DNA of 64,000 nt from an uncultured Muribaculaceae bacterium (GTDB lineage Bacteria > Bacteroidota > Bacteroidia > Bacteroidales > Muribaculaceae), in assembly GCA_944321685.1 (NCBI GenBank), contig CALUMH010000003.1:1-64000 (forward strand), read 5' to 3'. Made by a program: the position numbers and the translations under genes. The notes beneath the pieces were generated by a model. It had not been told where the DNA came from. It saw only the letters and a list, made by a program, of their open reading frames with translations, and made no database searches. Numbering within the stretch: the stretch's first letter is position 1; each line of letters begins with the position of its first letter. Shown in pieces: positions 54,525 through 63,943 of this stretch.

Positions 54525-55661
54525 TTAATCCTTAATTATCAATTTATCATACAAGTTCCTGAACAGCTGGGCGTAGCGGTCGAGCGAATAGCGCGACACT
54601 TCCTGCACGGCATTCACCGACAATCGGTGCATCAGACTACGGTCATCAAGCAGCAGGCACACCTTCCGGGCAATGTCGTCCACCGACCCCGGCTCGTGCA
54701 GCAGCCCCACTTCGCCGTCACGCACCACCTCGGGCAATCCGCCCGTGCGCGATGCCACCACCACGCAGCCACAGGCCATGGCCTCGATGGCCGTAAGCCC
54801 GAAACCCTCGCTGCGCGACGGCATCAGCACCACGTCCATGCGACCATACCACCCGGGCAGCACGTCTTGCGGCTGCCGCCCTGCCCATTCCACGCAACCG
54901 GCCACGCCAAGCTCGGCAGCCTGCCGCTGCATCTCGCCACGCAGCGAGCCGTCGCCCACCACTACGAGCCTTGCCCCGGGATACGACTCATGCACCAGGG
55001 CAAACGCCGGCACCACCATGTCCATACCCTTTATACGCTCCAACCGACTCACAACGCCCACCACAGGCGGCCTTGAAAAATCTCGCGCCACAGCCTGCCG
55101 CCGTGCGGCGAATTGCCGCGGCAGGGCATTATAGATGGTGAAATGATTATGCCTGCCAAGCTTGAAACTTTCGTCATAAAGCCGCGACGAACCGAAAAAC
55201 GACCGCTCGGCCGCCTCGGTGATGCAAGTGAACACCTTCACCCAATGCCGCTCAATGAAGCGCACAAGCCGAAGCCCAGGCCGCGAGTAAATGTCGCCCG
55301 CCGTGTGAGCCGTGGCGATGACGCACTTCACCCTCATCAGCCGCAGCAGCACGATAGGTATGGCACCGGGAGCCATATACTGCACGTGCGCCACGTCGGG
55401 CTTTTCGCGCCGCACCACGCGCCGCACTCCCTCATAAAGAAAACGCACCATGCGCCACCCGCCCGGCCGACTTCCATCGGCACTGAGCAACTCCACCCGG
55501 CTGCCTGCCAGTCGGAACCGCTCCACCATCACCGGGCTATACTCGAAGTAGCACACCGTTACCACCTCGTGCCCACCCTCAACCAGAGCCTGCACCAGGT
55601 TAAGCGTCTGCACCTCGGTCCCCCCCGTCAGCAAGCAAGGTATGCACACCATCACCCTCAT
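54525..55661 (-). CDS. GT4-family glycosyltransferase with G7 tract
   Basis: A 378-residue GT-B enzyme: start RVMVCIPCLLTGGTEVQTLNL, donor site EGFGLTAIEAMACGCVVVAS. Near codons 12-15 the coding strand has G7 (plus 55620-55626), in frame here. GC-rich, like the neighbouring GT4 genes. Two nt lie between its start and the next stop. Confidence 0.92.
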   Translation of the reverse strand: MRVMVCIPCLLTGGTEVQTLNLVQALVEGGHEVVTVCYFEYSPVMVERFRLAGSRVELLSADGSRPGGWRMVRFLYEGVRRVVRREKPDVAHVQYMAPGAIPIVLLRLMRVKCVIATAHTAGDIYSRPGLRLVRFIERHWVKVFTCITEAAERSFFGSSRLYDESFKLGRHNHFTIYNALPRQFAARRQAVARDFSRPPVVGVVSRLERIKGMDMVVPAFALVHESYPGARLVVVGDGSLRGEMQRQAAELGVAGCVEWAGRQPQDVLPGWYGRMDVVLMPSRSEGFGLTAIEAMACGCVVVASRTGGLPEVVRDGEVGLLHEPGSVDDIARKVCLLLDDRSLMHRLSVNAVQEVSRYSLDRYAQLFRNLYDKLIIKD

Positions 55662-55663
55662 CG

Positions 55664-56803
55664 CTATTCCAAATTATGCTTATACACTTCAATTGTTTTA
55701 GCGGCTGTGCGTTGCCATGTAAACTCGGCGGCACGGGTCAAACCTTTTTGCCTATATTTTTCAATATCAATTGAACCATTTTCAAACTGTTCCATCACAG
55801 CCAAAGCCGACTCCTTTACCGGTTCATCCATATAAATGGCAGCATCAGAGGCAATCTCGCCAAGCGAGCTGTTGCCACAAGTCGCCACAGGCGTACCACA
55901 AGCCATTGCTTCAAGCAGCGGCAAGCCAAACCCTTCGTATGACGAAGGGGTGAATGCAGCCATTGCCCCGTTATAAAGCAAAGCAAGTTGGTCATCGCCA
56001 AGACCGGTGACAAAATGCACTCGTCCACGTGCCGGGCTTGAATTTATTTTCTGCATAAGCCACTGCGGCGGATTTCCCCACACAAGCACAAGGTCGTTCA
56101 CAGGTCGCTGCTTGCACAATTCCATATAAGCCTCCACAAGCAAATGAGTACGTTTGCGCTCGGCATTACACGACACACTAAGGAAATAATCCGATGGCAT
56201 TGCCGCATAATGCTCTTTCAATTCATTTATAATATCTTCCTTGGCAAGCTGCAATGGATGAAACACGTCGTGCTTTATGCCCCAGTATATCACAGTCACT
56301 TTTTCAGGTTCCACATGCATTGTCTCCACAATATCACGTTTCGATGCCTCTGAGCAAGTAATTATATGTCGGCAAGCACGTGCAAATGGCGGCACTTCCA
56401 TGCGCATCTTGTCGTGATTGAAAGCCTGCTCCTGCATCTTCATGAACAGAGCATCGTGGATGGTGACTACGCAGCGGTCGGGGCGGTGGACGTAGGCAAA
56501 ATTCGACGGGATGTGCAACAGGTCGTAACCGGTAAACCACTCCTTCACCGGAGTGTGAGCCAACAGGCGGTTAACCTGCGGACGGTCGGGCAGGTAAAGA
56601 TGGCGGCAGCGGAACGGCGTGTGCAAGTTGCGCCCACCTATCCCCTTCATGTTCTGCGAATAAAGCATCACCTCAAAAGGCAATTCACCGGCCCTTGCAG
56701 CCAATGCCTGTATCAGCTCCATAGTCGTTCGCCCTATGCCATTCACCCGTCCGGTCACAAAATAATAAGCCAGCCCGCCGGCATCAATCATCACCCGTTT
56801 CAT
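55664..56803 (-). CDS. GT4-family glycosyltransferase
   Basis: A 379-residue mannosyltransferase-like GT4. MKRVMIDAGGLAYYFVTGRVNGIGRTTMEL start, HIPSNFAYVHRPDRCVVTIHDALF, and EGFGLPLLEAMACGTPVATC donor motif. ATG 56803 follows GGAGAAGG by 9 nt; an in-frame ATG at 56839 is less likely. Confidence 0.9.
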   Translation of the reverse strand: MKRVMIDAGGLAYYFVTGRVNGIGRTTMELIQALAARAGELPFEVMLYSQNMKGIGGRNLHTPFRCRHLYLPDRPQVNRLLAHTPVKEWFTGYDLLHIPSNFAYVHRPDRCVVTIHDALFMKMQEQAFNHDKMRMEVPPFARACRHIITCSEASKRDIVETMHVEPEKVTVIYWGIKHDVFHPLQLAKEDIINELKEHYAAMPSDYFLSVSCNAERKRTHLLVEAYMELCKQRPVNDLVLVWGNPPQWLMQKINSSPARGRVHFVTGLGDDQLALLYNGAMAAFTPSSYEGFGLPLLEAMACGTPVATCGNSSLGEIASDAAIYMDEPVKESALAVMEQFENGSIDIEKYRQKGLTRAAEFTWQRTAAKTIEVYKHNLE

Positions 56804-56841
56804 ATACCCATGCCTTCTCCAAATAGAAGGACTTTCCATAA

Positions 56842-58119
56842 TTAATAATTCCTAACTTCTAATTCCTCATAAATCTCCCATAGCTTGCGACAATGCTCCT
56901 CGATAGAGATTACCCGGCTCGTGGAGCGTCGAGTGTCGTAATCATGCAGATTCTCGACAATCCACTGCATACGCCCGCGCATCGCATCCACATCGTTTTG
57001 CGGAACAAGCCAACCATCCACCCCGTCTTCCACCTGCATCTCGGCACCGCCGTTGCGCGTGGCAAGCACAGGCTTGCCCATGGCCAGCGACTCGGCGATA
57101 TTCAGCCCAAAAGCCTCTAAGTAAGAAGAAGAAGAAGAAACGTGCAGGTTAGCTATAGTTTTGTACACCTCCTCGGGAGGTATCTTGCCATGCCATATTA
57201 TACGGCTGTCACACTTGAAACGGCGGCGCAACATTCGCTCGTATCGAGCCTCAGTCTTGTTGCCCGAGCCGCCAATAAGGTGCATCTCGGCACGTGGCGC
57301 ACATGTGCGATGGAATGCTTCGAGCAACACGTGCAACCCTTTCACATAACACACCCTGCCCACATGGAAGAATTTCACGTCACCATCCACAATGGGAGGA
57401 AATGACGGCACCGCGGCAGGCAACGGTATGCCATGGGGCAATATCTTCACTTTGTTGTGCCGCAATCCATTGCGTTCCATGGCCTCGACCAATTCCCGGC
57501 AAGGTGAAATCATCAGCGAGCAACCGTCGATAATCGTCTGCCACTCACGTTGCTTGCAAGCAATGCTGCGAGCGGCACCACCAAATGGGGAAACGAACAT
57601 AATGAACGGTAACCTCGACAGCCATTCACCAAGCCTTATATAAAGCCTGCGCGGCAACAGCCGCAACAGCGGATAGATGGCCAGTCCTCCCCGGGTGTTG
57701 CGCAGTACGCAACGCAGGCAGTTGCGATGGCTCACCACCTGCCGGCAAGTGTGGTCGGTGCAGTCCATGAGCGTACCGGCCGGGCACACTATGCCGCCGT
57801 GGTGCGAAGTCACCACCACCGGCACACCCAGCTTGCGGCCTATTTCCACCACCTGCGCCTTGTGGCTGTGGGCATGGATAACATCGGGAGCTATGGCCTC
57901 CACCGTCTCTTGCAGATGGTCAAGTGCGCCATCTCCCACTTCCCACAAGCCTATGCCATGGTAATCCCGCCTCTCTACCACATCGCCGTGCCCGGTGAAC
58001 GACACGACAGCCACGTCGCGCCCCTGCCGCACCATCTCATCGACGATGTTCTTCACATACACCTGCCCGCCCCCATAGGTCGAAAAGAAATCCCCCGAGG
58101 CAACCTCCAGCACCTTCAT
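56842..58119 (-). CDS. GT4-family glycosyltransferase
   Basis: A 425-residue GT-B enzyme: MKVLEVASGDFFSTYGGGQVYVKNIVDEMV start, Cys-rich loop CTDHTCRQVVSHRNCLRC near residue 130, donor motif EAFGLNIAESLAMGKPVLAT and GGAEMQVEDGVDGWLV. A serine run (SSSSSYLEA) near residue 330 is coded by GAAGAAGAAGAA repeats. GC-rich; the imported AT-rich block starts just upstream. Confidence 0.92.
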   Translation of the reverse strand: MKVLEVASGDFFSTYGGGQVYVKNIVDEMVRQGRDVAVVSFTGHGDVVERRDYHGIGLWEVGDGALDHLQETVEAIAPDVIHAHSHKAQVVEIGRKLGVPVVVTSHHGGIVCPAGTLMDCTDHTCRQVVSHRNCLRCVLRNTRGGLAIYPLLRLLPRRLYIRLGEWLSRLPFIMFVSPFGGAARSIACKQREWQTIIDGCSLMISPCRELVEAMERNGLRHNKVKILPHGIPLPAAVPSFPPIVDGDVKFFHVGRVCYVKGLHVLLEAFHRTCAPRAEMHLIGGSGNKTEARYERMLRRRFKCDSRIIWHGKIPPEEVYKTIANLHVSSSSSYLEAFGLNIAESLAMGKPVLATRNGGAEMQVEDGVDGWLVPQNDVDAMRGRMQWIVENLHDYDTRRSTSRVISIEEHCRKLWEIYEELEVRNY

Positions 58120-58173
58120 TACTATAGCATTTTTTAGACAAATACAAGGAAACCCAATACCTCATCAACTTGG

Positions 58174-59190
58174 TCAAAATTCTTTAGGTAACAACGATAA
58201 CACTCTACGTTTGCTCAACGTAAAAAACCGCAATACACCGCACAATATTGTCGGTACATATTTAATAAGCCATATTTTCAACTTTTCTATTTTTCTAAAC
58301 TTCGGATATTCGACATCAAGCAACCCAGAGTTTTTTAAATATTCCAAGAAAAGCCTGCCATCAGCCATCTTGTATCGCCCAATTCTAAAAAAGTATCCTA
58401 CCACACAATCTTTTATACGGCACATTACAAGCGACCTCATCGTGCTTGACAAATCTCGTAACTGGCTGAAATATTCATATACGGCAAAAGCACCTTGAGC
58501 ATTATTCATCATTACCTTTATGTCTCCGTCTCGTCTTGTTGTAGAAACATCGTTTTCCCTATAACCATAATATGGATAATCCAAACAGCCAATTGTTTTA
58601 GCAAGATATACTGCCTTCAAACTCCAATCTGTGTCTTCAAATACGACATGTTCGCGAAAAAACAGCTTATTTTTCATTATGAACGACCGTCGATAACAAT
58701 TACCCCAAACTGCAGAGAACTTTATCTGCTCAACAAACTGTTCGGCATCATAATATTTAATTTTCAAGCTCCTTCCAAAGCCACCTCTCAATATATCACA
58801 GTATTTAGCAGGTACCGAGGTGTATCCAAACGCATGAACAACATTAATATCTTCACGGATAGCCATTAAATCTTGGAAATTCTTTAATACGTCATCAAAG
58901 ACAAAACAGTCATCACCATCAAGAAACAATATATATTCACCTTGTGCTACTCGCAGGCCGGTATTCCGCCCTCCTCCTTGACGTTTATTAATCTCATGCT
59001 TAATCACTATTAAATTAGTATATTCGTTCTGCAATTTAGCAAGCAATTACAGCGTGGAATCGGTAGAACAATCATCAACAACTATCACCTCAAATTGCGA
59101 CTTATCGAACCGTTGGCCACAAACACTGCGCACACAACATTCAATATACCGCTCGACATTATAAGCTGGAACAATAATCGAGAAAACCAT
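58174..59190 (-). pseudogene. GT2-family glycosyltransferase with in-frame stop
   Basis: From ATG 59190 the frame gives VFSIIVPAYNVERYIECC and VIVVDDCSTDSTL, a normal GT2 start, then TAA at 59049-59047. The same frame continues LLAKLQNEYTNLIV to LFLDGDDCFVF and the C-terminus. One nonsense change (probably from CAA or GAA) thus splits a full-length 338-codon gene. The rest is well conserved, so loss is recent, or the base is an error. AT-rich block. Confidence 0.85.
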
Positions 59191-59194
59191 ACGT

Positions 59195-60235
59195 CTATAA
59201 TATATTAGATAACAAAAACTCAATTGCCTCGTTTATAAGTATCTCTTTTTTAGCGTTTACGATGCTGTAATCTATCTTTTGTTTCCAAATTCGACTTTTC
59301 ATCGCAGCATCATAGCTATTGAAAAACCTATTTTCCAAACCTAACTTTTTAAGCAAGTTAAATGCACGAGTTCCTTTGTCGTCTGTACACACATAAAGAA
59401 AATCTTTCTCGAATAATATCGAAAACGCCAACCCATGGAACGAATTAGTTATGGAAAATTGCGAGGAATAGATTTCAGACAAAAAGCGTACAACCGACGG
59501 CATACGAATAACCTTAAACCCTGCAACCTTTTTATTCTTGTTTAATACTTTCGGTTTTAACGAAAGCTCGTTGGCCACAATCCTTGCAAATTCAAAACAT
59601 TCATTTGTAGAATTATTTAAAACAAACAAGCATAACTCATTCCTTACCAGTTTTAAATTGAATATTTTTGCCCAATTATCAATCAAGAATGTCGGATCCA
59701 ACACGCATTGAGCACTTACTCCTAAGATATGCCTGCAAATATCTACGCCACTCTCCTCCCTGCAAGAAATAGCTTTGAACCCGTGTATATATCTTTTAAA
59801 ATCAGCTATTTCATCTTGAGCAAATTCAGTACGTCCGAAAGATGCAGCATAAGCTATTTTAGTCTTATTATCAGGAATAAAATCTCCAAAATATATGTCT
59901 CTTACGTCCTTTGTTATGCTTGGATTCCACACTTGGTCGCTGCCAATGATGTAAACATCGGCCTTGGGCAGCAAAGACCGTAAAGTCTCTGCGCTACACC
60001 GTTTTGTAAACGCAATTCTACGTTTGAACAACCCAAACAAGAATGAAACAATCCAAGATTTTGGATTCTTTATGCTAAAGCGTATCGAAAAATATTCAGG
60101 TCTGAAATCAACAACCTTTACATCGTCATATCTCTCATTCAAGAATGTATATAATGCGAAGGTCTGCAACACCGCTCCATAGCTATAAGCCGAATGGAAT
60201 GTTAGTATCCGTATTTTTTTATTAATTTTATTCAT
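59195..60235 (-). CDS. Polysaccharide pyruvyl transferase family protein
   Basis: A 346-residue PssK/CsaB-like enzyme adding ketal pyruvate to a sugar. Motifs: ILTFHSAYSYGAVLQTFALY at the start, KADVYIIGSDQVWNPSIT, and the C-terminal SQFSITNSFHGLAFSILF with the conserved S-x-x-x-H-G-x. AT-rich. Overlaps the next gene by 8 nt. Confidence 0.92.
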   Translation of the reverse strand: MNKINKKIRILTFHSAYSYGAVLQTFALYTFLNERYDDVKVVDFRPEYFSIRFSIKNPKSWIVSFLFGLFKRRIAFTKRCSAETLRSLLPKADVYIIGSDQVWNPSITKDVRDIYFGDFIPDNKTKIAYAASFGRTEFAQDEIADFKRYIHGFKAISCREESGVDICRHILGVSAQCVLDPTFLIDNWAKIFNLKLVRNELCLFVLNNSTNECFEFARIVANELSLKPKVLNKNKKVAGFKVIRMPSVVRFLSEIYSSQFSITNSFHGLAFSILFEKDFLYVCTDDKGTRAFNLLKKLGLENRFFNSYDAAMKSRIWKQKIDYSIVNAKKEILINEAIEFLLSNIL

Positions 60236-61463
60236 ACTGTTTCAAAACGTTTGTCAACATCTTTTTTCTATACACATATTCCACTTTCTGCAAAAAAATT
60301 TGCCACACTTTAAACGGTAGCCACCAAAACCTTTTTTCTGTTATTATATTCATTTCACTTGTCAACAGTCTTCTAACCGTATTATAATTTAATGATAATA
60401 GATTTTTCTTGACAATCGAAGGGATTGTGTAACCAATAAATCTCTTACCACAAAATAAGCGAGGGTTATACGGTAAACATTCTTTCCATTTAATCTTATA
60501 GCAATGTATATTGCCGATATTCTTCAAAAAAGTTTCTGCCTTTTGATTATGGCACACGACCAATGATACTCCATCCTTTTTTCTCTCTTTAGGATAGTTA
60601 CACCCCCACCAATCGCCAAGAGTAAAATCGCATTTACGCTCAATATGGCAATAGTTGCAATTATAACAACTATTTCTCATGAAAAAATTTTTTCTGAACG
60701 CATTCAGAAATAAACTTTCTTCAATAGGAACCCTTATGCACTTGCCATACTTATTTTTATACGTTAATGCTAAAGAATTTTCCCACCCTGAAATTTTATC
60801 CCGAAAAGAAATAATTGACTCTAAATCTGGTAAATTATACTTTATATCCAAATCCAAAATTTGACTACTCGGAACACCGTTACATATTAAATCACAAGTC
60901 ATCAAATACCCATTATATTCTTTATTAGCCAAATATTTATACAGTGCATTGACTTGACACGGCAACCCCGAAAATAATACTGAATATCCTCGTATCAAAT
61001 ACCGTAAAGTTGCCTTATAAATACCACCTATGTCACTTTGTAGATATTTAGTTCCTTGCAATAATGAAATTTCTGTTTCTGAATTTATTACAATATGCCG
61101 CACCTTTTTCCCATCAATAGTAGCACCTATTACACAACATGGCTTATTCGACCCTTTACACTGTTGGAAAAAAGATGCAGCCAATTCAGCGAATGCACCT
61201 CCAGACGCACTTACCTTTCTTATCTTCTCTTCTTTAGACCATACCGCATATGGAACACTATCAATTCGATTAAACTTATCATAATTCGATGATGATGTTT
61301 CAGGACACATCGACTCACACAAATTACAATTTATACATTTCTCTTTATCTATATGTGGATAAGAGAAACCATATTTCGACTCAAAAGATATAGCACCATG
61401 CGCACATACATCTTGGCATAGCCTACAACCAGTACAATTCTTAAACGAGGCTAATTCAGGCAT
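60228..61463 (-). CDS. F420 hydrogenase beta subunit-like iron-sulfur protein
   Basis: A 411-residue protein with two N-terminal 4Fe-4S clusters (CTGCRLCQDVC, CINCNLCESMCP). Then come FrhB_FdhB N and C domains (VSASGGAFAELA, SGLPCQVNALYKYL, GDWWGCNYPKERKKDGVSL). In polysaccharide clusters such proteins often stand beside a pyruvyl transferase; their redox role in sugar modification is not settled. Confidence 0.9.
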   Translation of the reverse strand: MPELASFKNCTGCRLCQDVCAHGAISFESKYGFSYPHIDKEKCINCNLCESMCPETSSSNYDKFNRIDSVPYAVWSKEEKIRKVSASGGAFAELAASFFQQCKGSNKPCCVIGATIDGKKVRHIVINSETEISLLQGTKYLQSDIGGIYKATLRYLIRGYSVLFSGLPCQVNALYKYLANKEYNGYLMTCDLICNGVPSSQILDLDIKYNLPDLESIISFRDKISGWENSLALTYKNKYGKCIRVPIEESLFLNAFRKNFFMRNSCYNCNYCHIERKCDFTLGDWWGCNYPKERKKDGVSLVVCHNQKAETFLKNIGNIHCYKIKWKECLPYNPRLFCGKRFIGYTIPSIVKKNLLSLNYNTVRRLLTSEMNIITEKRFWWLPFKVWQIFLQKVEYVYRKKMLTNVLKQYE

Positions 61464-61465
61464 AA

Positions 61466-62302
61466 TTATAATTTATTGAAAACTACATTTCTTTTTTTGT
61501 ATAGCTTGTTTTTTAGCCATTTAACATTCTTTTTGCCTAACAATAGTATAATTATTTTTTTTATGTTGTACATAATATTGCAATCGTTTTCATTCTCATA
61601 CCAACTATGAGCAACCAAATGTGCTGAATATCGAACGCAATTATCACCATACAAATCATATGAGTCGCACTTTGTCAGCGACCAATCATAGCAACTCGAA
61701 AAAACATCAGGTGGATAAATATGAACATCACCTTGTAAAACCTGGTAAATTGGTATATACCTGAAACCAAAATCAATACTTATCTTAGACACGACCAATG
61801 GCATGATTATGGCATTATAGGATTTTGAAGAATTGACGAAAGTCCTATTTTCATAAAAATCCATCATTGATTTTATCCAATTATGTTTCTTTTCTGCTCC
61901 CATCATAGCGGCATCAATATTTAACCCTCTTACGAAATTAGTCCTTTTTAGTCTAATATATTTATAAAAATTCTTTGGGTTAAATTCTATGCAACCAAAA
62001 GCTGCATGGGACAAAAAAGGATCAAACCTTTTATACACATACACATCCATATCAAGATAAATTCCTCCATAAGTATATAATGCCCATAAGCGAATATAAT
62101 CAGCCGCAAATGCCCACTTCCTCTCTTTTACTGCCGAAGCAACAAAAGGATGGGTCAAAACTTCTTTTGGTAAATTAACCAAAGACCATTCCTTAATCTC
62201 ATAATCGGGCATTACCTTGCTCCAAGACAACAGACAATTATTATAAATCTCTGGTTTGGGTTCACCACTCAACCATATACAATGTATTTGTTTTGGAATC
62301 AT
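61466..62302 (-). CDS. GT32-type (DXD) capsular glycosyltransferase
   Basis: A 278-residue enzyme. PKQIHCIWLSGEPKPEIYNNCL start, WAFAADYIRLWALYTYGGIYLDMDV with the DXD site, and HLVAHSWYENEND near the C-terminus. AT-rich block. It follows the flippase gene by 4 nt. Confidence 0.92.
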   Translation of the reverse strand: MIPKQIHCIWLSGEPKPEIYNNCLLSWSKVMPDYEIKEWSLVNLPKEVLTHPFVASAVKERKWAFAADYIRLWALYTYGGIYLDMDVYVYKRFDPFLSHAAFGCIEFNPKNFYKYIRLKRTNFVRGLNIDAAMMGAEKKHNWIKSMMDFYENRTFVNSSKSYNAIIMPLVVSKISIDFGFRYIPIYQVLQGDVHIYPPDVFSSCYDWSLTKCDSYDLYGDNCVRYSAHLVAHSWYENENDCNIMYNIKKIIILLLGKKNVKWLKNKLYKKRNVVFNKL

Positions 62303-62306
62303 ATTT

Positions 62307-63842
62307 TTATTTCATCTTATATTTACATATTCTTATCACAATATTTTTCATACCTTTTGCAAAAAGCATAAATAATATGAACAAAATTATACTATACGTT
62401 CCGACTGACATAAATGCATATTTTATCAAGGCAACCCAACCATCAGGCTTTTGTATAAAATCTACAGTGAAATCTGATAAAAAATATGCTACTATTAACA
62501 GTACGACATTTACTCCCCAATTAAGCCAATAATTATATACTGGGATCTTTAGTCCCTTTGAAAACAAGAAATAAGGTTTCCACACGCAAACAATTATAAT
62601 TAAACTTGCCATATTACCTAATAAAATTCCTTCCAACCCCAGTGACATTCCTCCGATAATTGCGACAACTAAATAGATGACACTTTCTGCAATAGGGGCC
62701 CATGTATCATAAAACAATCCATATCCATAAGTAAATTGCTCGTTTACGCCCCTTACTATATTGACAAAGAAATTGAATGACAACATTATCAAAACTGTAT
62801 TTGATAATAAATAATCTTCACCCAACCATATTGAAATAAAAAAAGGTAAAAGTTTATACAGTGAATACACAAATATTCCTGCAATGAAGAAACGAATTGA
62901 AAACAATTCCCAATATGTTACAACAATCTTATTCTTATCAGCTTCCGCAATAAGATTTCCTACTCCTGATGTTGTACTGTTTAACAAATTACTCAATAAC
63001 GCATTTAATTTGTCCGTAATAATAGTATAGTTACCATAAAAGGCCACTACTTTAAGCGAAACAAATGCGTAGGTCAAAAATGGGACTGTTTGAAACTGGG
63101 CAAAACCACTGATTTTGTGGACGAAGAGCTGGCGGGTGTAGCGCATTACTTCGGGGTACTTCTTGAAGAGGTGGCGGCCTTGCCTTATTTCGCTTTTTAG
63201 CCAGGGATACACTTGACGGATTTTCCAGTTGAGGATTAGCGAGTAGATTATGCCGAACGTGAGTTCGATGGCCACCCACAGGTAGTAGCTGCCGGTGTAG
63301 TAGGCCGAGGCCATCTGTATGAGGGTTTTGATGATGGTAGCCGTCTGGAAATAGGCGGTTACCACGTAGTTCTTTTGGTCGGCACCGAGCAACGTCTGCT
63401 TATAATTGGCGAAATAGCCTATGAGCGACGAGGCAAGGAACGAGACGTAGGCGAAATATATAATGCCCATCTCGAAATCCGTGCCGGGGAATATCAGCGG
63501 CAAGAAACAGCCAAGCAACACGCCCGCGCCGAGGATAATGAACCCGATGCGGCTGTAAAGGTAACCGAATACCGATATTATCTCATTGATTTTCGGCTCA
63601 TCATGCTCGAAAAGCGGCTTGTAAAGCACATACCCTATTGCGCTACCTATGCCAAGTTCAGCAAGATTTAGAAAACCAAGCAGGTTTTGCAGCGTGGTGG
63701 TCAAGCCCACAAAGTCGGCACCAAGCGTGTCGAGGAAAATCTTGCGCGAAAAGAACGACAGAGCCAACGTCAAGAAATAAAAAATCAAGTTGACGCGGGC
63801 GTTAAGCAACGACTTCTTAACGCGCGATTCTTGTTGAGGCAT
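62307..63842 (-). CDS. Wzx-type polysaccharide flippase, compositionally mosaic
   Basis: A 511-residue MATE/MOP-fold flippase with about 14 membrane segments that moves lipid-linked repeat units across the inner membrane. The start NLIFYFLTLALSFFSRKIFLDTLGADFVGL is typical. About the first 250 codons (63100-63842) are GC-rich, and the rest is AT-rich, with a sharp change near 63060-63120. This marks the edge of the imported block. It is the most upstream gene of the cluster in view. Confidence 0.9.
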   Translation of the reverse strand: MPQQESRVKKSLLNARVNLIFYFLTLALSFFSRKIFLDTLGADFVGLTTTLQNLLGFLNLAELGIGSAIGYVLYKPLFEHDEPKINEIISVFGYLYSRIGFIILGAGVLLGCFLPLIFPGTDFEMGIIYFAYVSFLASSLIGYFANYKQTLLGADQKNYVVTAYFQTATIIKTLIQMASAYYTGSYYLWVAIELTFGIIYSLILNWKIRQVYPWLKSEIRQGRHLFKKYPEVMRYTRQLFVHKISGFAQFQTVPFLTYAFVSLKVVAFYGNYTIITDKLNALLSNLLNSTTSGVGNLIAEADKNKIVVTYWELFSIRFFIAGIFVYSLYKLLPFFISIWLGEDYLLSNTVLIMLSFNFFVNIVRGVNEQFTYGYGLFYDTWAPIAESVIYLVVAIIGGMSLGLEGILLGNMASLIIIVCVWKPYFLFSKGLKIPVYNYWLNWGVNVVLLIVAYFLSDFTVDFIQKPDGWVALIKYAFMSVGTYSIILFILFMLFAKGMKNIVIRICKYKMK

Positions 63843-63943
63843 AATGCGTATAGTTTATAATGAATAGCCGCAGGGAAGCCATAAAATCACCCTACCTCCC
63901 AATATGGCCTCATTGACAGTAAAATAGCGCATGGCTATGTGGT

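Noticed and set aside
57121..57140. GAAGAAGAAGAA trinucleotide run as a slippage switch
   Set aside because: Trinucleotide changes keep the frame; it only alters a serine run in a glycosyltransferase.
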